Of a DNA stretch of 64,000 nucleotides, positions 7,603-15,169 are shown piece after piece (the stretch's first letter is position 1; the number at the start of each line of letters is the position of its first letter). Origin of the DNA: CAWDYA01 sp963806495. GTDB taxonomy: Bacteria; Acidobacteriota; Polarisedimenticolia; JACPZX01; DASXTC01. A model generated the notes under the pieces. That model searched no databases, was not told the DNA's origin, and worked only from the letters and a program-made list of their open reading frames with translations. The stretch is from positions 248,001-312,000 of the forward strand of contig CAWDYA010000008.1 of assembly GCA_963806495.1 (NCBI GenBank). The letters run 5' to 3'. A program made the translations under genes and the position numbers.

Positions 7603-9483
7603 TCAGGGCACCGGCACGTCGTAAATGCGTCGCCGCCGCCGGCTCAGCTCGTCGATCAGGCCGTTGCAGTTGTCGTCGATACCGTTGCCGGGGATCTCCG
7701 TGGCGTTCGGATTGATACCGGCGTCGGAGTCGTCGCAGTCGGCCCCGCACAGCGTGAAGCCGTCCCCGTCCACGTCGAACCCGTCGTCGATAACCCCGTC
7801 GCAGTTCTGGTCGCGCCCGTCGCAGAGTTCGGCCGCACCGGGGTGGATTGTCGGGTCGTCGTCGTTGCAGTCAGTAGGCGTGGCGTAGCCGTCGTTGTCG
7901 TTGTCCACCGGGTTGAGCGTCGAGACGAGAAAATCGTACGCACCGTACACCGCGTTGCCCGTGTCGTGGGTGACCTGGGCATAGAACACGCCCGCGTGCG
8001 GGGCGGTCCAGTCGATCCGGGAGGACTTGTCGCCCGATGCGCGATCGCCGTTCGTGGCGAGCAGAAGCGTGCCGTCGGTGTCGTACAGGCGCAGATAGGT
8101 GTCGCCGTCACTGAGGATGTTCTGTGTCTCGACCACGTAGGCGATCCCCGTGTCGGCCTGGAACGAGTACCAGTCGATGTCGGGCGCGCCCGCCCCGTCG
8201 CCATCCGGATCGCGGAACAGCGTGGCGTGCTGCGCCCCCCCGTTCACGGTGACCTCGAACGCCTGCGCCGCCGAATCATCGACCTCGGCCGCGTCCTCCT
8301 CGTACTCGATTCCGACCCAGGCGGCAATCTCGAGCATCTCCGCCTTGTGGCCGTTCTGCGCGGGCGGCAGGAACCAGCCGTCCCAGAAGTCCTCCAGCGT
8401 GCGCGTGCTGGCCGAGACCATATGGCCGGTCAGCACCTCCCAGAGGTCACTCTCGGGCAGGCTCAGCGCGTCGGGTGCATCGTCCACCCCGGGCGTCGTG
8501 TCGGGGGTCGTGGGACCGTCGACGATGTCCCACATCACGGAGGTGACGTTGAGCTCGTTGGTGCTTCCCCGGCACAGATACTGATCGTCGGTCTCCAGAT
8601 CGGCGTTGCGAACCAGGTTGCCGACACCCGAGCCGCCGTTGGTCCTGACATAGATGTTGCAGCCGGGCTCCATGAAATGGCACAGGGTCCTGTTGCCGAA
8701 AAATGTAGCGACCCCTTCATCGTACGCGAGACGGATCTCCTCGTCGCACAGCGAGAAGGTGTGAAAGCCGCCGGGCGTGTTGGTGGCGGAATACTTCCGG
8801 ATCACGTAGTGCCCCATCTCGTGCAGGACCACCGTGTCGTCGTAGCCGGCCGAATCCCTCAGAAGAATGTAATCGGATCCCGTGATGAACACCGAGCCGC
8901 CGACGCCGTTGTTGACGCCCCACACGGTATACAGCGGTATCCCCGACCCGGGCCTCGCCCCCGTGAGGAACGCGATGTAGTCGACCCCTTTCAGCATCTG
9001 GTCGTACAGGTTGAACGCCTCGCCTCCCTGCCCCGGTGTGATGATCGCGGTGCCAAAGTCGAGACTGACCGAGGGCGCGTGCCCGTTGACGGTCCCCGAG
9101 GCGACCGCATAGAACACCGGCTTCGACGCCGTGGTCTGACGCACGTCGATGAACAGGTCCGGTGTCGCGCTCGAGCGCGTCACCGCCCGGGCGTAGACGT
9201 CGCGGGTGGAGTTGTCCTGTACCTGGATGGAGAAAGACCCATCAGGACCGGTCGCACCGGTGGCCAGCACCGAGTTCTTCCCGCTGGCATTGGCGTCCAC
9301 GATCTCGACATCGGCCGAGCGCACGGGAAGGTCCGACTGGTTGCCGGTGAACCCGCCGGCGTCGTACTCCCGGTCCACGTAGAGAAACCTGCCCGATGCC
9401 GTCCAGTTCGCGGCCGCGGTACCGGCCGAGATCAGAAGCACGAGGATGGCAAGGAGGGCGCGGGAGGGCCGGCGCAGAGGCAT
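7603..9483 (-). CDS. Secreted HExxH protein with C-terminal MopE-like metal-binding repeats
   Basis: A 626-residue exported protein. The signal peptide comprises residues 1-25 (RRPSR, hydrophobic core, AAA-N). An HEMGH zinc-peptidase motif lies at residues 221-225. A pre-peptidase-like beta domain (about residues 400-525, GDTYLRLYDTDGTLLLATNG) is followed by two D/C/N-rich repeats (about residues 545-615; for example CDGRDQNCDG and NGIDDNCNG). These resemble the MopE-type putative metal-binding motif also seen in many environmental secreted proteins. The chain ends with five consecutive Arg. It is the second gene of a two-gene unit, 4 bases after its partner. I infer a calcium- or copper-binding extracellular protease; the substrate is unknown. 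Confidence 0.72.
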   Translation of the reverse strand: MPLRRPSRALLAILVLLISAGTAAANWTASGRFLYVDREYDAGGFTGNQSDLPVRSADVEIVDANASGKNSVLATGATGPDGSFSIQVQDNSTRDVYARAVTRSSATPDLFIDVRQTTASKPVFYAVASGTVNGHAPSVSLDFGTAIITPGQGGEAFNLYDQMLKGVDYIAFLTGARPGSGIPLYTVWGVNNGVGGSVFITGSDYILLRDSAGYDDTVVLHEMGHYVIRKYSATNTPGGFHTFSLCDEEIRLAYDEGVATFFGNRTLCHFMEPGCNIYVRTNGGSGVGNLVRNADLETDDQYLCRGSTNELNVTSVMWDIVDGPTTPDTTPGVDDAPDALSLPESDLWEVLTGHMVSASTRTLEDFWDGWFLPPAQNGHKAEMLEIAAWVGIEYEEDAAEVDDSAAQAFEVTVNGGAQHATLFRDPDGDGAGAPDIDWYSFQADTGIAYVVETQNILSDGDTYLRLYDTDGTLLLATNGDRASGDKSSRIDWTAPHAGVFYAQVTHDTGNAVYGAYDFLVSTLNPVDNDNDGYATPTDCNDDDPTIHPGAAELCDGRDQNCDGVIDDGFDVDGDGFTLCGADCDDSDAGINPNATEIPGNGIDDNCNGLIDELSRRRRRIYDVPVP

Positions 9484-9487
9484 GACC

Positions 9488-9994
9488 TCAGGGTTCCTCC
9501 ATCCGTGCGCGGTACTGCAGAACGTCGTCGATCCTGACGGGCTGCCGCGCCGGATCCAGATCCAGGAGCAGACGGGCCGTGGTTCTCACGACGGCTCCAC
9601 CCGACTCCGCGGTCAGCGTGAAGTAGAGCTCGTGCGTGGTCCCCTCGTCGAGGTCGATCCGGTAGGTCCGGGCTCGCGGCACCCTGGCCGGAACGGCGCC
9701 GAGCTGATCATCGATCCCCAGGCCTCGTGCGGCGGCGCCGGGCGTCTTGTCCCGTCCGCCCAGCCGCGTGTCCTCGAGCGGGACGTGCGATTCGAGGTCG
9801 AGCTGCACCATCGCCGTCGCGCGCCCGGCGTGCCGTGTGATCGACGCGAGGCGTGCCACCAGGTCCACAACGCCGGTCGGCTCGCAGCCGCGGTCGACCG
9901 GAGACGATGCGATCCTCGCCTGCCTGCCGGAGGGGACGACGGCGGGAACCGTGAACAGCAGGAGGGCGCAGGACAGACCCCAGACGATTTTCAT
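9488..9994 (-). CDS. Small exported protein of unknown function
   Basis: 168 residues with a clear signal peptide (MKIVWGLSCALLLFTVPAV). I do not recognise the mature part; it has a beta-rich look (TYRIDLDEGTTHELYFTLTAES, TARLLLDLDP). AAGGTGAG precedes the ATG. It is cotranscribed with the HExxH/MopE-like gene 4 bases downstream, so an accessory or inhibitory role for that secreted protein is possible but unsupported beyond linkage. Confidence 0.65.
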   Translation of the reverse strand: MKIVWGLSCALLLFTVPAVVPSGRQARIASSPVDRGCEPTGVVDLVARLASITRHAGRATAMVQLDLESHVPLEDTRLGGRDKTPGAAARGLGIDDQLGAVPARVPRARTYRIDLDEGTTHELYFTLTAESGGAVVRTTARLLLDLDPARQPVRIDDVLQYRARMEEP

Positions 9995-10063
9995 GCAGAC
10001 TCACCTTCGGAGCGTGGTGCGTGGGTCGGCGAGTGGCGGTCGCCGGAAGGTCCGCGTCTACCG

Positions 10064-10092
10064 ATTCTAGCCGCAAAAGGGCCGGACATGAA
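10064..10092 (-). promoter_or_regulatory. Putative promoter for the exported-protein/MopE operon
   Basis: On the minus strand, TTCATG (10087-10092) and TAGAAT (10064-10069) are spaced by 17 bp, about 70 bases upstream of the start at 9994. The -10 matches 5 of 6 positions; the -35 is weak. It lies in a comparatively AT-rich divergent intergenic region. Confidence 0.35.
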
Positions 10093-10167
10093 CCGCAAAA
10101 CAGTCGATCAATACCGAAACAGTAAATCGGTCACAATGAACACCGCCGAGCGACGGCGACCGGCCGG

Positions 10168-10196
10168 TTGAGATCTTCCCCTGGACGCGGCAGAAT
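10168..10196 (+). promoter_or_regulatory. Putative promoter for the ThiH-like gene, leaderless
   Basis: TTGAGA (10168-10173) and CAGAAT (10191-10196) are spaced by 17 bp. The expected transcription start is about 7 bases later, directly at the ATG at 10204. No Shine-Dalgarno is visible. Confidence 0.35.
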
Positions 10197-10203
10197 GATA
10201 CCT

Positions 10204-11386
10204 ATGACCCACGATACGCTTCCCCACGGCGTCGCTTCGCCCGGATTCCTGCGGCAGATCGGGACGATTCCGTTCGACCGGATCGCGCGCAGCGGCCGGG
10301 AGACGTCTGCCGGAGACGTCACCGGCGCCCTCGCCCATGGGCACATCGACCTCGAGGCGGCCGCCGCGTTGCTCGGCTCCGGGCGTGTGCCCGATCCGGC
10401 GGAGCTCCTTCGTGCCGCGCGCGATATGACCGACCGCGTCTTCGGCCGGTCCATCCTGCTCTACGCTCCCTGCTATCTCTCCAGCCACTGCGTCAACCTG
10501 TGCAGCTACTGCGGGTTCAACTACTCGATGCCGATCCCGAGACGGCGCCTGACCCTCGGCGAGGCGGCCTCCGAGATCGGGATCCTGACCCGACGCGGCA
10601 TGAGACGCGTGCTGCTGGTCGCCGGCGAGTACCCCTCGCGCGTCGACCCCGGCTACATCGAGGATGCCGTCCGGGCCGCCGCGGCGCTCGCGCCCGAGAT
10701 TCGATCTCGAAGTCGCTCCTTCGACGGTGAGGACCTACCACCGCTGGGCTCGAGCCGGGGCCGGCGGAGTCGTCTGCTACCAGGAGACGTACGACCGCCG
10801 GCGTTACGCCGAGCTGCATCCGCGCGGACCGAAGCGCTCCTATGCCTTCAGGCTGGGCACGCCCGAGCGGGCGGCTGAAGCCGGGATGCGCCGCCTGGGC
10901 ATCGGGATCCTCCTCGGCCTGTCGGACCCGGTGCCTGACCTGCTCGCGCTCATCGCGCATGCGCGGTTCCTGCAGAGCCGCTACCCCGGCACGCTGCTGA
11001 CGGTCAGCCTCCCCCGTCTGCGTCCGGCCGTGCCGGGCTTCCAGCCCCCGTACCTCGTCGACGACGAGGCGCTGATCCGGTACTACGCGGTGCTGCGTCT
11101 CTCTCTGCCCCACGCGGGGCTGACGGTCTCGACGAGGGAGGAGCCTCGCACGCGGCGGCGCCTGCTCGAAGCGGGGATCACCCAGATGAGCGCGCAGAGC
11201 GTCACCGTGCCGGGGGGGTACGCGGAGCAGGAGCAGGCAGGGGCGCAGTTCGACATCGCGGACCACCGCAGCGTGGAGGAGGTGGTCGAGGAGATGGCGT
11301 CGCTGGGCTTCAGGCCGCGCTGGACCGCCGCGGAATCCGGGATCAGCGCCGCGCCGGTCCTCCCAGCACGCGGGCCGGCAGCATGA
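10204..11386 (+). CDS. thiH: ThiH-like radical SAM enzyme (one frameshift near 10702)
   Basis: A radical S-adenosylmethionine lyase of the ThiH/HydG group, about 393 residues once one base is ignored. ThiH cleaves tyrosine to dehydroglycine for the thiazole of thiamine. The cluster motif C-x3-C-x2-C is in SSHCVNLCSYCGFN. Other family blocks are VCYQETYD, GPKRSYAFRLGTPERAAEAG, IGIGILLGLSD, LPRLRPA, VSTREEP and MSAQSVTVPGGY. The reading frame changes between LAPEI and DLEVAP, best explained by one extra base (C at about 10702). No other thi or hyd gene is nearby, so ThiH rather than HydG rests on the C-terminal blocks. The 3' end overlaps the small membrane-protein gene on the other strand. Confidence 0.8.
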
Positions 11387-11582
11387 TGATCGCCTTCAGC
11401 AGGTCGAACACGCCCCCGACGGCGACTCCGATGATCCGGAACGGGAGCAGCAACAGCCACACGATCGGGTAGGCGACCAGCGCGAGCAGCGCAAGAGGCC
11501 AGCACAGCACCAGCAGGATGCACCACAGGAAGAACGCGGCCACGGGCGGCACCTCCACCTTCCCGGTCGATCCTATCATCAT
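11343..11582 (-). CDS. Small membrane protein, unknown function
   Basis: 79 residues, dominated by two hydrophobic segments (VAAFFLWCILLVLCWPLALL and LVAYPIVWLLLLPFRIIGVA), then an amphipathic stretch and a basic C-terminus (PARVLGGPARR). AGGG lies 5 bases before the ATG at 11582; a second ATG follows at once. The 3' end overlaps the tail of the ThiH-like gene antisense by 44 bases. I do not know a function. The coherent two-helix composition argues that it is real. Confidence 0.6.
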   Translation of the reverse strand: MMIGSTGKVEVPPVAAFFLWCILLVLCWPLALLALVAYPIVWLLLLPFRIIGVAVGGVFDLLKAIIMLPARVLGGPARR

Positions 11583-11658
11583 GGCGCCCTGCGCTCCGTG
11601 CCGGGCCGCGCTATCCTGTTCGCGCAAGCATCACCACGACGCTCTGGAGGAATTCATC

Positions 11659-12159
11659 ATGACGATGAGGCGCATCGCCCTGTTCTGCGCTCTCGCCGCC
11701 CTTCTCACAGGGACGACCGCACTGGCCGCCCCTGCCGGAATGACGGGGAAGCTCGCCTGCGCCGGCACCGAGGTCCGGAACCTCGGCCCCGACCCCAACG
11801 CCCTGCACATCACCGATGACCTGCTGCTGGCGGCCCTCAAGGTCGCGGTCAGGAACCGGATGCCCGGTCTGCGCGTGGACGATTCGTGCAGCAGCTATCT
11901 TTCGCTGACCGTCAACACGATCCACGACGGGTCGGACCTGATGCGTCCGGAGCGTTTCTCGGCGGCCGTGAGGCTCGAGCTGAGACGGAACGCCCGGGTG
12001 GAGGAGAGCGGGGCGGAGGGCGCGGTGACCGTGTGGGACGACTCGAGCCTCCTGGCCGGCCGCGCCGATGACGCACAGAAGAGCGTGCTCGCCGAGGTCG
12101 AGGCGCTCGCTGACGCGTTCGCGGCGGAAGCCGCCGGTGGCGGAGGTCCGGGCCGATAG
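11659..12159 (+). CDS. Exported protein of unknown function
   Basis: 166 residues. ATG 11659 is chosen because GGAGG (11646-11650) lies 8 bases upstream; the frame is open further upstream without a start signal. The signal peptide is MTMRRIALFCALAALLTGTTALA, with an ALA-AP cleavage-like site. The mature part has two Cys (positions about 32 and 76) that could form a disulfide. It has mixed alpha/beta character and ends in a Gly-rich tail. No family was recognised. The stop is 7 bases before the TauE/SafE-type permease, so the two are probably one transcript. Confidence 0.65.
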   Translation: MTMRRIALFCALAALLTGTTALAAPAGMTGKLACAGTEVRNLGPDPNALHITDDLLLAALKVAVRNRMPGLRVDDSCSSYLSLTVNTIHDGSDLMRPERFSAAVRLELRRNARVEESGAEGAVTVWDDSSLLAGRADDAQKSVLAEVEALADAFAAEAAGGGGPGR

Positions 12160-12166
12160 GCGGACG

Positions 12167-12940
12167 ATGATGATGCTGATACGGCTGCTCCTGGGTCTCG
12201 CGCTCAGCGCCGGCATCGGCGTATCGCTGGGTCTGATCGGCGGCGGCGGCTCCATCATCACGGTGCCGGTCCTCGTGTACGTCCTCGGCGTCGACGCCCA
12301 CGAGGCAATCGGCATGTCGCTCGCTGTGGTCGGCGTGACCAGCCTCGTGGGCGCCGCCCTGCACCGGCGCCGCGGCGCCGTACGGGCGCGCACCGGAGCG
12401 CTGTTCGGCGTCTCCGGGATCCTGGGCGCCTTTTTCGGCTCGCGGCTCACCTACCTGCTGTCGTCCGCGGCGCTGCTCCTCACTTTCGCCGGGCTGATGA
12501 TCGTGATCTCGGTCCTGATGCTCACCCGCAGCCAGTCGGACCTCGACCGGGCCACCGGCTCGCCGCGGAGCACACCACGCGCCGTCCTGGTGGGCCTGGG
12601 GATCGGAGTGCTCACCGGCTTTCTCGGCGTCGGCGGCGGGTTCCTCATCGTGCCGGCTCTCGTGCTGTTCGGCGGTCTCGGCATCAAGGAGGCGATCGGC
12701 ACCTCGCTGCTCGTGATCGCGATCAACTGCGCCGCCGGACTCGCGGGGCACCTCACACAGGGCGGCTTCGACCCCGGCCTGGCCGCCCTCGTGGCGTCGC
12801 TCGCCGCCGTCGGGACCCTGGCCGGGACGGCGCTCTCGCACCGGGTCTCCCCGGCCGGGCTGCGGCGCGGATTCGCCGTGTTCGTGCTCCTCGTCGCCGC
12901 GTTCCTGGTGGCCATGAACTCCGGCGCCGTTATCCCGTAG
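12167..12940 (+). CDS. TauE/SafE (TSUP) family membrane permease
   Basis: 257 residues, almost entirely hydrophobic, with about eight predicted membrane segments and the internal duplication typical of TSUP permeases. The two Gly-rich half-repeats are GVSLGLIGGGGSIITVPVLVY near the N-terminus and GFLGVGGGFLIVPALVLFGG near residue 150. Family members export or import sulfite, sulfoacetate and other organosulfur anions, but the substrate cannot be read here. The start is ambiguous among three consecutive ATGs (12167-12175). Confidence 0.85.
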   Translation: MMMLIRLLLGLALSAGIGVSLGLIGGGGSIITVPVLVYVLGVDAHEAIGMSLAVVGVTSLVGAALHRRRGAVRARTGALFGVSGILGAFFGSRLTYLLSSAALLLTFAGLMIVISVLMLTRSQSDLDRATGSPRSTPRAVLVGLGIGVLTGFLGVGGGFLIVPALVLFGGLGIKEAIGTSLLVIAINCAAGLAGHLTQGGFDPGLAALVASLAAVGTLAGTALSHRVSPAGLRRGFAVFVLLVAAFLVAMNSGAVIP

Positions 12941-12978
12941 AATAGGCGCACCCGCCTCGGCGGGAACGGAGGAGGCGA

Positions 12979-13890
12979 ATGGAACCGGCCATTTCACTGA
13001 AGGGCCTGAACAAGACTTTCGGCGAGCACCAGGCCGTGCGCGATCTCTCGATCGAGGTCCCCGCCGGCTCGATCTTCGGCCTGCTCGGTCGCAACGGCGC
13101 GGGCAAGACCACCACCATCCGGATGATCATGGACATCATCCGTCCCGACACCGGCGAGGTCCGTGTGCTCGGCCGGCCCCTGAGCGACGGCGCCAAGGAC
13201 CGGATCGGCTATCTGCCCGAGGAGCGCGGCCTCTATCCCAAGATGAAGGTCATCGAGATGCTGGAGTTCCAGGGCTCCGTCAAGGGGTTCTCCCCCGCCG
13301 AGGCGCGGTCCAAGGCCTCGGGGTGGCTCGACCGCCTCGAGCTGGGCTCCTGGTCCGGCAGGAAGGTCGAGGAGCTCTCCAAGGGAATGCAGCAGAAGGT
13401 GCAGTTCATCGCCTCCGTCATCTCGGATCCCGACCTGCTCATCCTCGACGAGCCGTTCTCCGGCATGGACCCGGTGAACCAGGACATCTTCCGGGAGCTG
13501 ATACTCGAGCTGCACCGGGCCGGCTGCACCATCGTCTTCTCCACCCACGTGATGGAGTCCGCGGAGAAGCTCTGTCGCGAAATCGCCCTGATCGACAAGG
13601 GCCGCGTGGTTCTCGGCGGCACGATGTCCTCGATCAGGCAGCAGTTCGGCAAGAACTCCATCCAGCTCGAGTTCGACGGTGACGGGTCGTTTCTCGCCTC
13701 CCTGCCCGGCGTGGACAAGATCCACGACTACGGCCAGCACGTGGAGATCCGGCTCAAGCAGGGCGCCGATCCGCAGAGGATTCTCGAGGCCTGCGTCGGC
13801 CGGCTGACCATACATCACTTCTGGGTGATGAGCCCCACGCTGCACAACATCTTCGTCCAGAAGGTGGGAAAGGAATCATCCGATGCATAG
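12979..13890 (+). CDS. ABC transporter ATP-binding protein, NatA-like
   Basis: A 303-residue ATPase. Walker A is GRNGAGKTT, the signature is LSKGMQQKVQ, Walker B is LLILDEPFSGMDP and the switch His is in STHVMES; the usual C-terminal extension is present. GGAGG lies 7 bases upstream of the ATG. It overlaps the permease start by 8 bases. It is the paralogue of the ATPase at 946-1911. Confidence 0.9.
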   Translation: MEPAISLKGLNKTFGEHQAVRDLSIEVPAGSIFGLLGRNGAGKTTTIRMIMDIIRPDTGEVRVLGRPLSDGAKDRIGYLPEERGLYPKMKVIEMLEFQGSVKGFSPAEARSKASGWLDRLELGSWSGRKVEELSKGMQQKVQFIASVISDPDLLILDEPFSGMDPVNQDIFRELILELHRAGCTIVFSTHVMESAEKLCREIALIDKGRVVLGGTMSSIRQQFGKNSIQLEFDGDGSFLASLPGVDKIHDYGQHVEIRLKQGADPQRILEACVGRLTIHHFWVMSPTLHNIFVQKVGKESSDA

Positions 13891-15160
13891 GATACTCATG
13901 GTCGTGAGAAGGGAGTACCTGCAGAGCGTGCAGCAGCGTGCGTTCTGGATCGGCACCCTCGCCTTCCCGCTGCTCATGGTCCTGATGTTCGCGCTGCCGA
14001 TCTTTCTGTCGAAGGTCAACCCGGAGCAGCAGAAGAAGATCGTCATCATCGACGCCACCGGCCGTCTTGCCGGGCCGGTCGAGACGGAGCTGTCCCGCCT
14101 CACCCTCAAGAACGGCCAGCCCGAGTTCGTCGTGGAGACCTCCCCGTCATCGTCATCGCCCCAGGAGGCCCGGCAGGCTCTCGAGCCGCGGGTCCTCGAA
14201 GGGGAGATCTACGGAATCCTGGCGGTGGGAGACAACCTTGAAGCGGACGACAACTACCGTGTCTACCTCAAGTACACCGGCGACGTGGAGACGATCCGGA
14301 AGCTCGAGAACGCCATCGAGAGTGCCGTGGTGGGAGCGCGGCTCGAGGCCAGCGCCATCGGGCTGGACCGGGCGACGCTCGACTCTCTGATGGCTCCGAT
14401 CGATCTCAAGAGCTTCCAGGTGAGCGCTTCGGGTGAGGCGCGCGAGCGGGGCTTCGTGCAGGTCTACATCGCCACGTACGCATTCGTCTTCCTGCTGTAC
14501 TTCATGCTGTACTTCTACGGGTTCTCGATGACGCGGGGCATCCTCCAGGAGAAGTCGAACAAGATCATGGAGGTGCTGCTCGGCTCGATGACGTCCGACC
14601 AGCTCATGACCGGCAAGATCCTGGGCATCGGCCTCGTCGGGCTGACACAGGTCGTCATCTACATGGTGACAGCGGGCGTCCTGCGGGTGCTGACGCTCTC
14701 ACGCTCGGGCCGCAGCGATGTCGGCGATGTTCTCAGCAGCCTCACTCCGTCCAAGCTGATCTACTTCGCGCTCTTCTACGTGCTGGGCTACTTCATGTTC
14801 ACGTCGATGTTCGCCGTCGTCGGAGCCGTGTGCAAGACGGAGCAGGAGACGGTCTACTTCCAGATGCCGGTGCTGATGGGGCTGCTGATCCCGCTGCTGA
14901 CGACGGTCTTCTTCGTCAAGCATCCCGATTCCACGGCCGCGGTGGTGCTGTCGCTGATCCCGCTGTTCACGCCGATGCTGATGTTCATGCGGATCAGCGT
15001 GCTGACTCCACCGTTCTGGCAGATAGCCCTGTCGGTCGTGCTGATGATCGGCACCATCTTCCTGCTGTTCCGGGGGGCCGCCAAGGTATTCCGCGTCGGG
15101 ATGCTGATGCAGGGCAAGAGGCCCACCATTCCCGAGATCCTGCGTTGGGCGAGGGGCTGA
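13883..15160 (+). CDS. ABC-2 type transporter permease, NatB-like
   Basis: 425 residues: an N-terminal membrane helix, a roughly 140-residue extracytoplasmic domain, then six hydrophobic segments. QEKSNKIMEVLLGSMTSDQL near residue 222 is the family hallmark. AAAGGA precedes the ATG, which overlaps the ATPase stop. Together with the upstream ATPase it makes a complete exporter, probably for ions or small lipophilic compounds as in NatAB/YhaP; the substrate is not determinable. Confidence 0.87.
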   Translation: MHRILMVVRREYLQSVQQRAFWIGTLAFPLLMVLMFALPIFLSKVNPEQQKKIVIIDATGRLAGPVETELSRLTLKNGQPEFVVETSPSSSSPQEARQALEPRVLEGEIYGILAVGDNLEADDNYRVYLKYTGDVETIRKLENAIESAVVGARLEASAIGLDRATLDSLMAPIDLKSFQVSASGEARERGFVQVYIATYAFVFLLYFMLYFYGFSMTRGILQEKSNKIMEVLLGSMTSDQLMTGKILGIGLVGLTQVVIYMVTAGVLRVLTLSRSGRSDVGDVLSSLTPSKLIYFALFYVLGYFMFTSMFAVVGAVCKTEQETVYFQMPVLMGLLIPLLTTVFFVKHPDSTAAVVLSLIPLFTPMLMFMRISVLTPPFWQIALSVVLMIGTIFLLFRGAAKVFRVGMLMQGKRPTIPEILRWARG

Positions 15161-15169
15161 CCGTCCGGA

